DNA from: Azohydromonas caseinilytica
GTDB lineage: Bacteria > Pseudomonadota > Gammaproteobacteria > Burkholderiales > Burkholderiaceae_C
Assembly: GCF_012927045.1 (NCBI RefSeq)
Contig: NZ_JABBFW010000022.1
Location: forward strand, 1 to 64,000
Length of the DNA: 64,000 nucleotides
Direction of reading: 5' to 3'
Positions 9,594 through 17,738 of the stretch are shown here, in pieces (position 1 is the first letter of the stretch; every line of letters begins with the position of its first letter). A program made the position numbers and the translations under genes. The notes below the pieces were generated by a model, which worked only from the letters and a program-made list of their open reading frames with translations, ran no database searches and was not told where the DNA came from.

Positions 9594-10310
9594 TCAGCCG
9601 CGCGCCGCGTCCCCGGTTTCGAGCAGGTAGCCCAGGCCGCGCACGGTGCGGATGCTCAGCCCCGAGCCTTCGAGCTTGCGGCGCAGGCGGTGGATGTAGA
9701 CCTCGATGGAGTTGCCGCCGCCGGCCCCCGCGGCGCCGGCGGCATCGCCCTCGCCGCTCCAGGCCTGGTTGATCTGCTCCTTGGTCACGACCTGGTCCCG
9801 CTGCGTGCTCAACAGCTCCAGCAGCGTCCATTCGCGCGGGCTGAGCTCCAGCGCCTCGCCGGCCACGCTGGCGCGCCGGGCCTGCGGCTCCAGCACCAGG
9901 CGGCCCAGCGTGCTGGACGAGGCTCCCCCGCCGTGGGCCGGCTGCGCCGTCTGCGCGCGCCGCAGCAGCACGCGCAGCCGCGCCTCCAGCTCCGGGAAGT
10001 CGAAGGGCTTCGTGAGGTAGTCGTCGGCGCCGGCGTTGAGCGTGGTGACGCGGCTTTCCAGGTCGTCCAGCGCGGTGAGCACCAGGATCGGGAAGCCCGG
10101 CTTGGCCGCGTGCACGCGCTTGAGCACGCTCAGGCCGTCGAGCATGGGCAGGCCCAGGTCGAGGATCGCCAGGTCAAAGGACTGGCGCAGCAGCAGGTAC
10201 TCGGCCACCGCCCCGTTCTCCACGTGTTCGACCTCGAAGCCGGCCTGGCGCAGCTGGGTCGAGAGCGCGTCGGCCAACAGGGCATCGTCTTCCGCAAGCA
10301 GGAGTCGCAT
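9594..10310 (-). CDS. OmpR-family response regulator
   Basis: Two-domain DNA-binding response regulator of 238 residues. The receiver domain has the acidic pair in AEDD (residues 8-9), phospho-acceptor Asp51 in LAILDLGLPMLDG, the conserved Thr in VLTAL and Lys in LTKPFDFPEL. The C-terminal winged helix has the signature ELSPREWTLLELL and ends in the usual RTVRGLGYLLE. An unusual Ala/Gly/Ser-rich insert sits in the winged-helix domain (around GEGDAAGAAGAGGGN). It is the first gene of the rr-hk-glk set and is divergent from the sugar ABC transporter operon; TctD/QseB are the nearest families by style and Pseudomonas GltR the likely functional analogue. Confidence 0.92.
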   Translation of the reverse strand: MRLLLAEDDALLADALSTQLRQAGFEVEHVENGAVAEYLLLRQSFDLAILDLGLPMLDGLSVLKRVHAAKPGFPILVLTALDDLESRVTTLNAGADDYLTKPFDFPELEARLRVLLRRAQTAQPAHGGGASSSTLGRLVLEPQARRASVAGEALELSPREWTLLELLSTQRDQVVTKEQINQAWSGEGDAAGAAGAGGGNSIEVYIHRLRRKLEGSGLSIRTVRGLGYLLETGDAARG

Positions 10311-10552
10311 GGCCGAAGCTTAACGGTGTCTTCAACCCTTAACGCCGCCCGTGTCCCGTTTCCTCTGCGGTGGTGCAAGACAGGGTTTAACCGCATATTA
10401 ATGTCTTAACGCAACATTAATATTCCATTCCATCGCAACCGATGGCTTGTCAAGGCCGTCGGCGCAGGCGGTGGAATGCATGGATGGCCAGGCGTTCTGC
10501 CGACAGGATCATCAAGCCGGGCCGGGCCCGGCACTCTCCAGGAGACAAGAGC
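10311..10552. promoter_or_regulatory. Divergent regulatory region between response regulator and transporter operon
   Basis: This 242-base region must carry promoters in both directions. It has three direct copies of CTTAACG (10319, 10338 and 10405), a GGTTTAACC element near 10384, and an AT-rich inverted repeat at 10395-10423. OmpR-family regulators usually bind tandem repeats, so the CTTAACG copies are as good an operator candidate as the inverted repeat. A clear ribosome binding site (AGGAGACAAGAGC) precedes the ATG of the binding-protein gene. Confidence 0.55.
10395..10423. promoter_or_regulatory. Inverted repeat ATATTAATG-N11-CATTAATAT
   Basis: Perfect 9-base arms at 10395-10403 and 10415-10423 separated by 11 bases. 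The half-site is shared with the palindrome in front of glk (8006-8024), which points to one regulator acting on both transcription units of the glucose island. Confidence 0.55.
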
Positions 10553-11815
10553 ATGAACAAGTCCCGCCCGAAGCTCGCGCGCGCCCTGCTGGCTGCCGCC
10601 GCAACCACTGTCCTGGCCGGCGCGGCGCAGGCCGGCGAGGTCGAGGTGCTGCATTACTGGACCAGCGGCGGCGAGGCCAAGGCCGCCGCGGCGCTGAAGG
10701 CCACGCTGCAGGCCAAGGGCCACACTTGGCGCGACTTCGCGGTGGCGGGCGGCGGCGGCGACTCGGCCATGACGGTGCTGAAGTCGCGCGTGGTCTCGGG
10801 CAATGCGCCGGCCGCGGCGCAGATCAAGGGCCCGTCGCTGCAGGAATGGGCCGCCGAGGGCGTGCTGGCGAGCATCGATGACGTCGCCAAGGCCGAGAAG
10901 TGGGACAGCCTGCTGCCTAGGCCGATCAGCGACGTCATGAAGTACAAGGGCAGCTACATCGCCGCGCCGCTGAACGTGCACCGCGTCAACTGGCTCTATG
11001 CCAACCCGGAGGTGTTCCGCAAGGCCGGCGCCAAGGTGCCGGGCAACTGGGACGAGTTCTTCGCCGCCGCCGAGGCGCTGAAGAAGGCCGGCGTGATCCC
11101 GGTGGCGCATGGCGGCCAGAACTGGCAGGACTTCACCGTGTTCGAGAGCGTGGCGTTGGGCCTGGGCGGGGTGGACTTCTACCGCAAGGCGCTGGTGCAG
11201 CTCGACCCCGCGGCGCTCAACGGAGCGACCATGGAGAAGGTGCTCACCACCTTCCGCCGCGTCAAGGCCTACACCGACAAGAACGCCCCGGGCCGCGACT
11301 GGAACCTGGCCACCGGCATGGTGGTCAAGGGCGAGGCCGGCATGCAGATCATGGGCGACTGGGCCAAGGGCGAGTTCGTGGCGGCGGGCAAGCAGCCGGG
11401 CAAGGATTTCGTCTGCGTCGCCGCGCCGGGCAGCGCCTCGGCCTTCACCTTCAACGTCGATTCGCTGGCCATGTTCAAGGTCAAGGGCGAGGACAAGGTC
11501 AAGGCGCAGAAGGACCTCGCCGCGGCCGTGATGTCGCCGCAGTTCCAGGAGACCTTCAATCTCAACAAGGGCTCCATCCCGGTGCGCATGAACATGGACC
11601 TGTCGAAGTTCGACGACTGCGCCAAGGCCTCGGCCAAGGATTTCGCCGCCAGCGCCCAGGCCGGCACGCTGGTGCCCAGCATCGCCCACGGCATGGCCGT
11701 GCCGGCGGCGGTGGAAGGCGCCATCAAGGACGTCATCAGCCAGTTCTGGAACAACGAGCGCATGACGGCCAAGGACGCCATGACGCGCCTCGTCTCGGCC
11801 GCCAAGGCCAGCTGA
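10553..11815 (+). CDS. gtsA: Sugar ABC transporter substrate-binding protein (glucose type)
   Basis: Periplasmic binding protein of 420 residues that captures a sugar, probably glucose, for the adjacent permeases. A Sec signal peptide (basic MNKSRPK, then an Ala/Leu core) ends near AQAGEVEVLHYW. The early segment VEVLHYWTSGGEAKA is typical of family 1 carbohydrate-binding proteins. I chose the ATG at 10553 because AGGAGA lies about 7 bases before it; the open frame from 10442 has no signal peptide at its start. It is the first gene of an operon with gtsB, gtsC, gtsD, a LamB-like porin and zwf, the arrangement of the Pseudomonas glucose operon. Glucose specificity is inferred from glk and zwf. 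Confidence 0.92.
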   Translation: MNKSRPKLARALLAAAATTVLAGAAQAGEVEVLHYWTSGGEAKAAAALKATLQAKGHTWRDFAVAGGGGDSAMTVLKSRVVSGNAPAAAQIKGPSLQEWAAEGVLASIDDVAKAEKWDSLLPRPISDVMKYKGSYIAAPLNVHRVNWLYANPEVFRKAGAKVPGNWDEFFAAAEALKKAGVIPVAHGGQNWQDFTVFESVALGLGGVDFYRKALVQLDPAALNGATMEKVLTTFRRVKAYTDKNAPGRDWNLATGMVVKGEAGMQIMGDWAKGEFVAAGKQPGKDFVCVAAPGSASAFTFNVDSLAMFKVKGEDKVKAQKDLAAAVMSPQFQETFNLNKGSIPVRMNMDLSKFDDCAKASAKDFAASAQAGTLVPSIAHGMAVPAAVEGAIKDVISQFWNNERMTAKDAMTRLVSAAKAS

Positions 11816-11856
11816 AGCCGCGGCGGCCCCGCGCCGCCCCGGCCCGCTCTCCCGCT

Positions 11857-11912
11857 CCTCACCCGGCCGCACTCGCGGCTCCCGGACCCCGCGCCGCGCG
11901 CGACGGGTGAGG
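11857..11912 (+). other. Inverted repeat in the gtsA-gtsB gap
   Basis: Arms CCTCACCCG (11857-11865) and CGGGTGAGG (11904-11912) flank a GC-rich loop. Such stem-loops after a binding-protein gene often stabilise the upstream message or partly terminate transcription, so that the binding protein is made in excess. No T-run follows; the function is inference. Confidence 0.4.
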
Positions 11913-11940
11913 CCTGCTCACGCCTGGCGAAAGGACCGAC

Positions 11941-12819
11941 ATGTCCGCTCCCTCGACCCTGCGAACACCCTGGCTGCCCAAGCTCGTCGTGGCCCCTGGG
12001 TTCGTGCTCTGCTTCATCTTCATCTATGGCTTCATGGCCTGGAACGGGTACTTGTCGCTGACCGCCTCGCGGCTGCTGCCCAACTACGAATTCGTCGGCT
12101 TCGACCAGTACATCGCCCTGTTCGCCAACGAGCGCTTCCGCGTGGCGCTGTCCAACATGGCGCTGTTCGGCACGCTCTTCATCGGCGGCGCCATGGGGCT
12201 GGGGCTGCTGCTGGCCATCCTGCTGGACCAGAAGGTGCGGGCCGAGGGCGTGCTGCGCACCGTCTACCTGTACCCGATGGCGATCTCCTTCATCGTCACC
12301 GGCACGGCCTGGAAGTGGATGCTCAATCCGGGGCTGGGCCTGGAGCACCTGGTGCAGCAGTGGGGCTTCGAGGACTTCAGCTTCGGCTGGCTGGTGGACC
12401 CGGACAAGGCCATCTACTGCATCGCCATCGCCGGCGTGTGGCAGGCCGCGGGCTTCGTGATGGCGCTGTTCCTGGCGGCGCTGCGCGGTATCGACGACTC
12501 CATCATCAAGGCCGCGCAGGTCGACGGCGCCACGCTGCCGCGCATCTACCTGCGCATCATCGTCCCCAGCCTGCGCCCGGTGTTCTTCAGCACCCTGATG
12601 GTGGTCAGCCACCTCGCCATCAAGAGTTTCGACCTGGTGATGGCGCTCACCGCCGGCGGCCCCGGCTATGCGACCGACCTGCCCGCCACCTTCATGTACG
12701 CGATGGCCTTCACCCGAGGCCAGATCGGCCTGGGCGCCGCCAGCGCCACCGTGATGCTGGCCACCGTGGCCGCCATCGTCGTGCCCTACCTCTACTCCGA
12801 ACTCAGGAGCAAGCGATGA
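11941..12819 (+). CDS. gtsB: Sugar ABC transporter permease (MalF type)
   Basis: Inner-membrane permease of 292 residues with about six membrane segments, the first at LVVAPGFVLCFIFIYGFM. The cytoplasmic EAA loop that docks on the ATPase is seen as AAQVDGATLPRIYLRIIVPS near residue 190. It forms a heterodimer with the next gene product. The start ATG at 11941 follows a GAAAGGA site. Its stop overlaps the start of gtsC by four bases (ATGA), so the two are translationally coupled. Confidence 0.93.
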   Translation: MSAPSTLRTPWLPKLVVAPGFVLCFIFIYGFMAWNGYLSLTASRLLPNYEFVGFDQYIALFANERFRVALSNMALFGTLFIGGAMGLGLLLAILLDQKVRAEGVLRTVYLYPMAISFIVTGTAWKWMLNPGLGLEHLVQQWGFEDFSFGWLVDPDKAIYCIAIAGVWQAAGFVMALFLAALRGIDDSIIKAAQVDGATLPRIYLRIIVPSLRPVFFSTLMVVSHLAIKSFDLVMALTAGGPGYATDLPATFMYAMAFTRGQIGLGAASATVMLATVAAIVVPYLYSELRSKR

Positions 12820-13733
12820 CCCGCCCGCTCGCCGCCGGACTGCCGCACGCCCGCCTGTCCGCCGCCCCCGCCGTGAAGCCGCGGCGTCTGCACCTGCACC
12901 GCCTCGTGCTGTGGGGCGCCCTGCTGCTGTTTGCCGCCTGGTTCCTGGCGCCGCTGTACGTGATGGTGGTGACCTCGCTCAAGGACATGGCGCAGATCCG
13001 CGAGGGCAGCCTGCTGTCGCTGCCCACCAGCCCGAGCCTGGAAGCCTGGTCGCGGGCCTGGAGCAGCGCCTGCACCGGCACCGACTGCAACGGCCTGCGG
13101 CCCTTCTTCATGAACTCGGTGCTGCTGGTGGTGCCGGCGGTGCTGATCTCCACCGCCATCGGCGCGCTCAACGGCTACGTGCTGAGCAAGTGGCGCTTCC
13201 GCGGCAGCGAGCTGATGTTCGCGCTGATGCTGTTCGGCGTGTTCATGCCGATGCAGGTGGTGCTGCTGCCGATGAGCCAGGTGCTGGGCTGGCTGGGCCT
13301 GGCCAGCTCGATCAGCGGCCTGGTGCTGGTGCACGTGCTCGCCGGCCTGCCCTCCACCACCCTGTTCTTCCGCAACTACTACGTCGGCCTGCCCGACGAG
13401 CTCATCAAGGCCGCCATGCTCGATGGCGCCTCGTTCTGGCAGATCTTCAGGCGCATCGTGCTGCCGTTGAGCACGCCGATCCTGGTCGTGACGCTGATCT
13501 GGCAGTTCACGCAGATCTGGAACGACTTTCTCTATGGCGTCGTGTTCTCCGGCGCCGACAGCAAGCCCATCACGGTGGGCCTCAACAACCTGGTCAACAC
13601 CTCCAGCTCGGTCAAGGAATACAACGTGGACATGGCTGCCGCGCTCATTGCCGCGCTGCCGACGCTGCTGGTCTACGTCATCGCGGGCAAGTACTTCGTG
13701 CGCGGCCTCACGGCCGGCGCGGTGAAAGGCTGA
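12816..13733 (+). CDS. gtsC: Sugar ABC transporter permease (MalG type)
   Basis: Second inner-membrane permease, 305 residues, with about six membrane segments. The first is at VLWGALLLFAAWFLAPLYVM, and a large periplasmic loop contains two Cys (residues near TGTDCNG). The EAA loop reads MLDGASFWQIFRRIVLPLS. The start ATG at 12816 overlaps the gtsB stop. The upstream part of this open frame (from 11907) is a shadow of gtsB in another frame and is excluded. The ATPase gene follows after 5 bases. Confidence 0.93.
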   Translation: MTRPLAAGLPHARLSAAPAVKPRRLHLHRLVLWGALLLFAAWFLAPLYVMVVTSLKDMAQIREGSLLSLPTSPSLEAWSRAWSSACTGTDCNGLRPFFMNSVLLVVPAVLISTAIGALNGYVLSKWRFRGSELMFALMLFGVFMPMQVVLLPMSQVLGWLGLASSISGLVLVHVLAGLPSTTLFFRNYYVGLPDELIKAAMLDGASFWQIFRRIVLPLSTPILVVTLIWQFTQIWNDFLYGVVFSGADSKPITVGLNNLVNTSSSVKEYNVDMAAALIAALPTLLVYVIAGKYFVRGLTAGAVKG

Positions 13734-13738
13734 ACATC

Positions 13739-14803
13739 ATGGGCGCACTTTCCATTCGCCAGGTCGAGAAGACCTACGCGGGCAACATCCGCATCCTCAA
13801 GGGCATCGACATCGACATCGACGCCGGCGAGTTCCTGATCCTGGTCGGCCCCTCGGGCTGCGGCAAGTCCACGCTGCTGAGCATGATCGCGGGCCTGGAC
13901 ACGCCCACGGCCGGCAGCATCCACATCGGCGAGCGCGACGTCACGCACCTGCCCAGCAAGGACCGCGACATCGCCATGGTGTTCCAGAGCTACGCGCTCT
14001 ACCCGAACATGACCGTGGCACAGAACATCGCCTTCGGCCTGGAGATCCGCAAGGTGCCCAAGGCCGAGCGTGAGGCCGCGGTGGAGCGCGTGGCGAAGAT
14101 GCTGCAGATCGGCCACCTGCTGGACCGCAAGCCCGGCCAGCTCTCCGGCGGCCAGCGCCAGCGCGTGGCCATGGGCCGGGCGCTGGCGCGCAACCCCAAG
14201 CTCTTCCTCTTCGACGAGCCGCTGTCCAACCTCGACGCCAAGCTGCGCGTGGAGATGCGTGCCGAGATTAAGCTGCTGCACCAGCGCACGCGCACGACCA
14301 CGGTGTACGTCACGCACGACCAGGTCGAGGCCATGACGCTGGGCGACCGCATCGCGGTGATGAAGGACGGCGTGGTACAGCAGTTCGGCACGCCCGAGGA
14401 CATCTACGCCCGGCCCGTGAACCGCTTCGTGGCCGAGTTCATCGGCTCGCCGGTGATGAACATGGTGGCGGCCTCGCGCGGCGTCGCCGGGCCGGTCGCC
14501 GGCAGCATCGAGCTGCCCACCACCGAGGCGCAGCGCTCAGCGCTGCGCGCCGGCGCCAATAACCTGCTCTACGGCCTGCGCCCCGAGCACCTGAGCCTGG
14601 CCGACAACGGCGTGCCGGGCCGCCTGGCCATCATCGAGCCCACCGGCCCCGACACCTACGTCACGGTGGACACGCCGCTGGGCCAGCTCACCGCGCGCGT
14701 GCCCGGCGTGCTGCACGCCGGTGTCGGCGAGAACGTGCATCTGCGCTGGCAGCCGCAGCACGCGCACCTGTTCGACGCGCGCACCGAAGCCCGCGTGGCC
14801 TGA
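13739..14803 (+). CDS. gtsD: Sugar ABC transporter ATP-binding protein (MalK/UgpC type)
   Basis: ATPase of 354 residues energising the GtsBC permease. Walker A GPSGCGKST, Q-loop VFQSYALYPNM, signature LSGGQRQRVAMGRAL, Walker B LFLFDEPLSNLD and the H-loop YVTHDQVEAM are all intact. The C-terminal 110 residues form the MalK-type OB-fold extension that can take regulatory input. The start ATG at 13739 is 5 bases after the gtsC stop. ATPases of this type sometimes serve several sugar importers; the position in the operon makes glucose uptake the main role. Confidence 0.94.
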   Translation: MGALSIRQVEKTYAGNIRILKGIDIDIDAGEFLILVGPSGCGKSTLLSMIAGLDTPTAGSIHIGERDVTHLPSKDRDIAMVFQSYALYPNMTVAQNIAFGLEIRKVPKAEREAAVERVAKMLQIGHLLDRKPGQLSGGQRQRVAMGRALARNPKLFLFDEPLSNLDAKLRVEMRAEIKLLHQRTRTTTVYVTHDQVEAMTLGDRIAVMKDGVVQQFGTPEDIYARPVNRFVAEFIGSPVMNMVAASRGVAGPVAGSIELPTTEAQRSALRAGANNLLYGLRPEHLSLADNGVPGRLAIIEPTGPDTYVTVDTPLGQLTARVPGVLHAGVGENVHLRWQPQHAHLFDARTEARVA

Positions 14804-14955
14804 GCGCCCGCGCCGCCGCGCGGCGCATCCCCATGGACGCCTTCTCCCACGGCCGCGCGCCGTGGCGGGATGGGCTTCGCCCAAGAAGAACTTCCGCGCC
14901 ACCGGCCGGGAAGAGGACCCCCGCGTCCATTCACACAGAGAGAGGAGACCACAGC

Positions 14956-16227
14956 ATGAAAGCCATTCACCACCCGCGCCTGCGCCCGCTCGCCATCGCC
15001 GCGGCGGCCCTGGCGGGCCTGGCGGCGCAGGCCGCGGAAGTTGGCGGTGTCGAGCTCTACGGCTACACCCGTGGCGGCTTCTATTCGAGCAACGGCGACG
15101 CGCCGCGCGGCGGCTACACCCTGGGCGGCGACGCGCAGAAGTTCCGCCTGGGCAACGAGGGCGACAACGGCATCGAGTTCGGCATCGGCAAGCAGTTTGA
15201 GGCCGGCAACGGGCTGAAGTTTGGCGCCTACTACATGCCCATCGTCTGGGACGGCGACAGCAGCACGGCCGAGGCCTACGCCACCTTCTCGGGCCTGTCC
15301 TTCGCGCCCGAGGCGGTGTTCTGGGGTGGGCAGCGCCGCCTGCGCCTGCAAGACGTGCACATCGTGGACAAGTTCTTCGCCGACTACGGCGACAACTTCG
15401 GCGTGGGCTTCACCGACTGGAAGATCGGGCCGGTCAAGCTGGGCGTGGGCCTGTTCACGGGCGACAGCATCGACAACAAGGCGTCCGACCCCAACCGCGC
15501 GCGCCGCCTCAACATCGACGTCTACGACATCGCCACCAATCCTGGCGGCACGCTGCGCATGACCGGCACCTTCGTGCGCGGCGACTTCGCCTACGGCAAG
15601 GACGGCGCCGGCCTGTCGCTGGTGCACAACCAGGCCGACTTCCTGACGCCGGGGCTGAAGCACGCCCTGTTCGTGCAGGCGGCCCGCGGCCACGCCGGGC
15701 TCAACGGCCAGTTCTACGGCCTGGACAGCGCCGGCAGCACCAGCCTGATCGTCGGCCCCGGCGGCGTGGTCACGCCCGTGACCAGTGCGCCCACGCCGAA
15801 TCCGGGCCAGAAGGCCTGGCGCGTGGTGGACTCGTTGAGCTGGCAATCGGGCCGCTTCGGCGGCCAGACCATCCTGGCCTACCAGCATGCCAAGGCCGAC
15901 GGCGGGCCCAGCAACGGCACCGTCACCAAGGACGTGTCCATTGGCGGCCGGGTGTCCTGGGCCTTCACCGACCACGTGAAGCTGCTGCTTGATGCCGGCA
16001 CGACCAGCCGCGACATTGACGGCCAGCCGCGCCAGCGCCTGCACAAGTTCACCATCGCGCCGACGCTGTCGCTGGGACCGGACCTGTTCTCGCGCCCGGA
16101 GCTGCGCTTCTACGCCACGCGTGTGAACTGGAACGACGCGGCTGCCGCGGCCAATGCCGGCTCCTTCGGCGCCGGCGGACGCACCTCGGCCACGCTGTTC
16201 GGCGTGCAGCTCGAAGCCTGGTGGTGA
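14956..16227 (+). CDS. LamB-like carbohydrate porin
   Basis: Outer-membrane sugar channel of 423 residues. A signal peptide (MKAIHHPRLRP then an Ala/Leu core) is cleaved near LAAQAAEV. The mature start VELYGYTRGGFYSS, the segment FWGGQRRLRLQDVHIVDKFF and the aromatic C-terminal residues LEAWW resemble maltoporin (LamB), where the matching segment carries DVHIID. Pseudomonas glucose operons have OprB at this place, so a porin is expected. The ATG at 14956 follows AGAGAGGAGACC; the open frame from 14833 lacks a signal sequence. The zwf start lies 5 bases after the stop. Confidence 0.88.
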   Translation: MKAIHHPRLRPLAIAAAALAGLAAQAAEVGGVELYGYTRGGFYSSNGDAPRGGYTLGGDAQKFRLGNEGDNGIEFGIGKQFEAGNGLKFGAYYMPIVWDGDSSTAEAYATFSGLSFAPEAVFWGGQRRLRLQDVHIVDKFFADYGDNFGVGFTDWKIGPVKLGVGLFTGDSIDNKASDPNRARRLNIDVYDIATNPGGTLRMTGTFVRGDFAYGKDGAGLSLVHNQADFLTPGLKHALFVQAARGHAGLNGQFYGLDSAGSTSLIVGPGGVVTPVTSAPTPNPGQKAWRVVDSLSWQSGRFGGQTILAYQHAKADGGPSNGTVTKDVSIGGRVSWAFTDHVKLLLDAGTTSRDIDGQPRQRLHKFTIAPTLSLGPDLFSRPELRFYATRVNWNDAAAAANAGSFGAGGRTSATLFGVQLEAWW

Positions 16228-16232
16228 GCGCC

Positions 16233-17711
16233 ATGTCCTTCGATCTGGTCCTCTTCGGCGGCACCGGCGACCTGGCCTGGCGCAAGCTCATGCCGGCGCT
16301 GTTCCAGGCCTGGCGCCACGGCAAGCTGCCCGCGGGCGGGCGCATCCTGGCCGTCGGCCGCAACGCCCTGGACGCGGCCGGCTACCGCGACTGGCTGCAG
16401 CAGCGCTTCAACGACCTGTCCGGCCCGACACGGCCCTCGGCCGAGGCCTTCAGCGACTTCGCCGCGCAACTGCACTACCTGCAGCTGGACCTGACGCAGC
16501 CCGCGCACTACCGGCGCCTGCAGCGCTGGCTCAAGCAGCCCAAGGCAGAGGAAGGCCGCGCCGCCGCGGCCGACACCGTGGTGCTGTACCTGGCCACCAG
16601 CCCGCACCTGTTCCCGCAGATCTGCGAGCAGTTGGGCGCCGTGGGCCTCAACGGTCCCGAGGTGCGCGTGGTGCTGGAAAAGCCCCTGGGCCACGACCTG
16701 GAGAGCGCGCGCGCCATCAACCGCGCCGTGGGCGCCGTGTTCAGCGAGAGCCAGGCGCTGCGCATCGACCACTACCTGGGCAAGTCCGCGGTGCAGAACC
16801 TCACCGCGCTGCGCTTCGGCAACGCGCTGTTCGAGCCGCTGTGGCGGCGCGAGAGCATTGCCAGCATCGAGATCACGCTGGCCGAGTCGCTGGGCGTGGG
16901 CACGCGCGGCGACTTCTACGACCGCACCGGCGCTTTGCGGGACATGGTCCAGAACCACGCGCTGCAGCTGCTGACCATGATCGCGATGGAGCCCCCGGCG
17001 CGCCACGAGGCCGATGCCATCCGCAACGAAAAGCTCAAGGTGCTGCAGGCGCTCAAGCCTTTTGACGCCCACAGCGCCCGGCGCGACGTGGTGCGCGGCC
17101 AGTACCGCGCCGGCGTGTGCCAGGGCCGCGCCGTGCCCGGCTACACCGAGGAGGGCAGCGTGCCCGCGCACAGCAGGTGCGAAACCTTCGTGGCGCTGCG
17201 CACCGAGGTGCGGAACTGGCGCTGGGCCGGCGTGCCCTTCTACCTGCGCACCGGCAAGCGCCTGGCCGCGGGCAGCGCGTACATCGTCGTGAACTTCCGC
17301 GCCGTGCCGCACCCGATCTTTCCGGGCCCGCACCCGGCCAACAAGCTCGTCATCAAGTTGCAGCCCGAGGACGGGCTGGAGCTGCACCTGCTCGCCGCCA
17401 AGGGCGCTTCGGGCTTGGAGACGCTGGCGCCGGTGAGCCTGGACCTGGACTTCGACAAGGCCTTCCTCGAGGACCGCGTCGGCGCCTACGAGCGGCTGCT
17501 GCTGGAGGCCATCCACGGCCGGCTCAACCTGTTCGTGCGCAGCGACGAGCAGGAGGAGGCCTGGCGCTGGGTCGAGCCCGTGCTGCAGGCCTGGCGCGAG
17601 GACGACGCCGCCGGGCTGGGCCCGCGCCCCTACGCCGCGGGCAGCTGGGGCCCGGCCGGCGCCAGCGCGCTGGTGGCCAGAGACGGGTTCAGCTGGGCCG
17701 AGGAGCAGTGA
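16233..17711 (+). CDS. zwf: Glucose-6-phosphate 1-dehydrogenase
   Basis: Cytoplasmic enzyme oxidising glucose-6-phosphate to 6-phosphogluconolactone with NADP, the entry to the Entner-Doudoroff and pentose-phosphate routes. The nucleotide-binding motif LVLFGGTGDLAWRKLMPALF is at the N-terminus, and the catalytic signature RIDHYLGK with the active-site His is intact, although the usual GKE after it reads GKS. The length of 492 residues is normal. I prefer the ATG at 16233 over GTG at 16221, which overlaps the porin stop. No edd, eda or pgl lies next to it. Confidence 0.95.
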   Translation: MSFDLVLFGGTGDLAWRKLMPALFQAWRHGKLPAGGRILAVGRNALDAAGYRDWLQQRFNDLSGPTRPSAEAFSDFAAQLHYLQLDLTQPAHYRRLQRWLKQPKAEEGRAAAADTVVLYLATSPHLFPQICEQLGAVGLNGPEVRVVLEKPLGHDLESARAINRAVGAVFSESQALRIDHYLGKSAVQNLTALRFGNALFEPLWRRESIASIEITLAESLGVGTRGDFYDRTGALRDMVQNHALQLLTMIAMEPPARHEADAIRNEKLKVLQALKPFDAHSARRDVVRGQYRAGVCQGRAVPGYTEEGSVPAHSRCETFVALRTEVRNWRWAGVPFYLRTGKRLAAGSAYIVVNFRAVPHPIFPGPHPANKLVIKLQPEDGLELHLLAAKGASGLETLAPVSLDLDFDKAFLEDRVGAYERLLLEAIHGRLNLFVRSDEQEEAWRWVEPVLQAWREDDAAGLGPRPYAAGSWGPAGASALVARDGFSWAEEQ

Positions 17712-17738
17712 GGGCGCCGTGCCCCGGCCAGCCGGACT

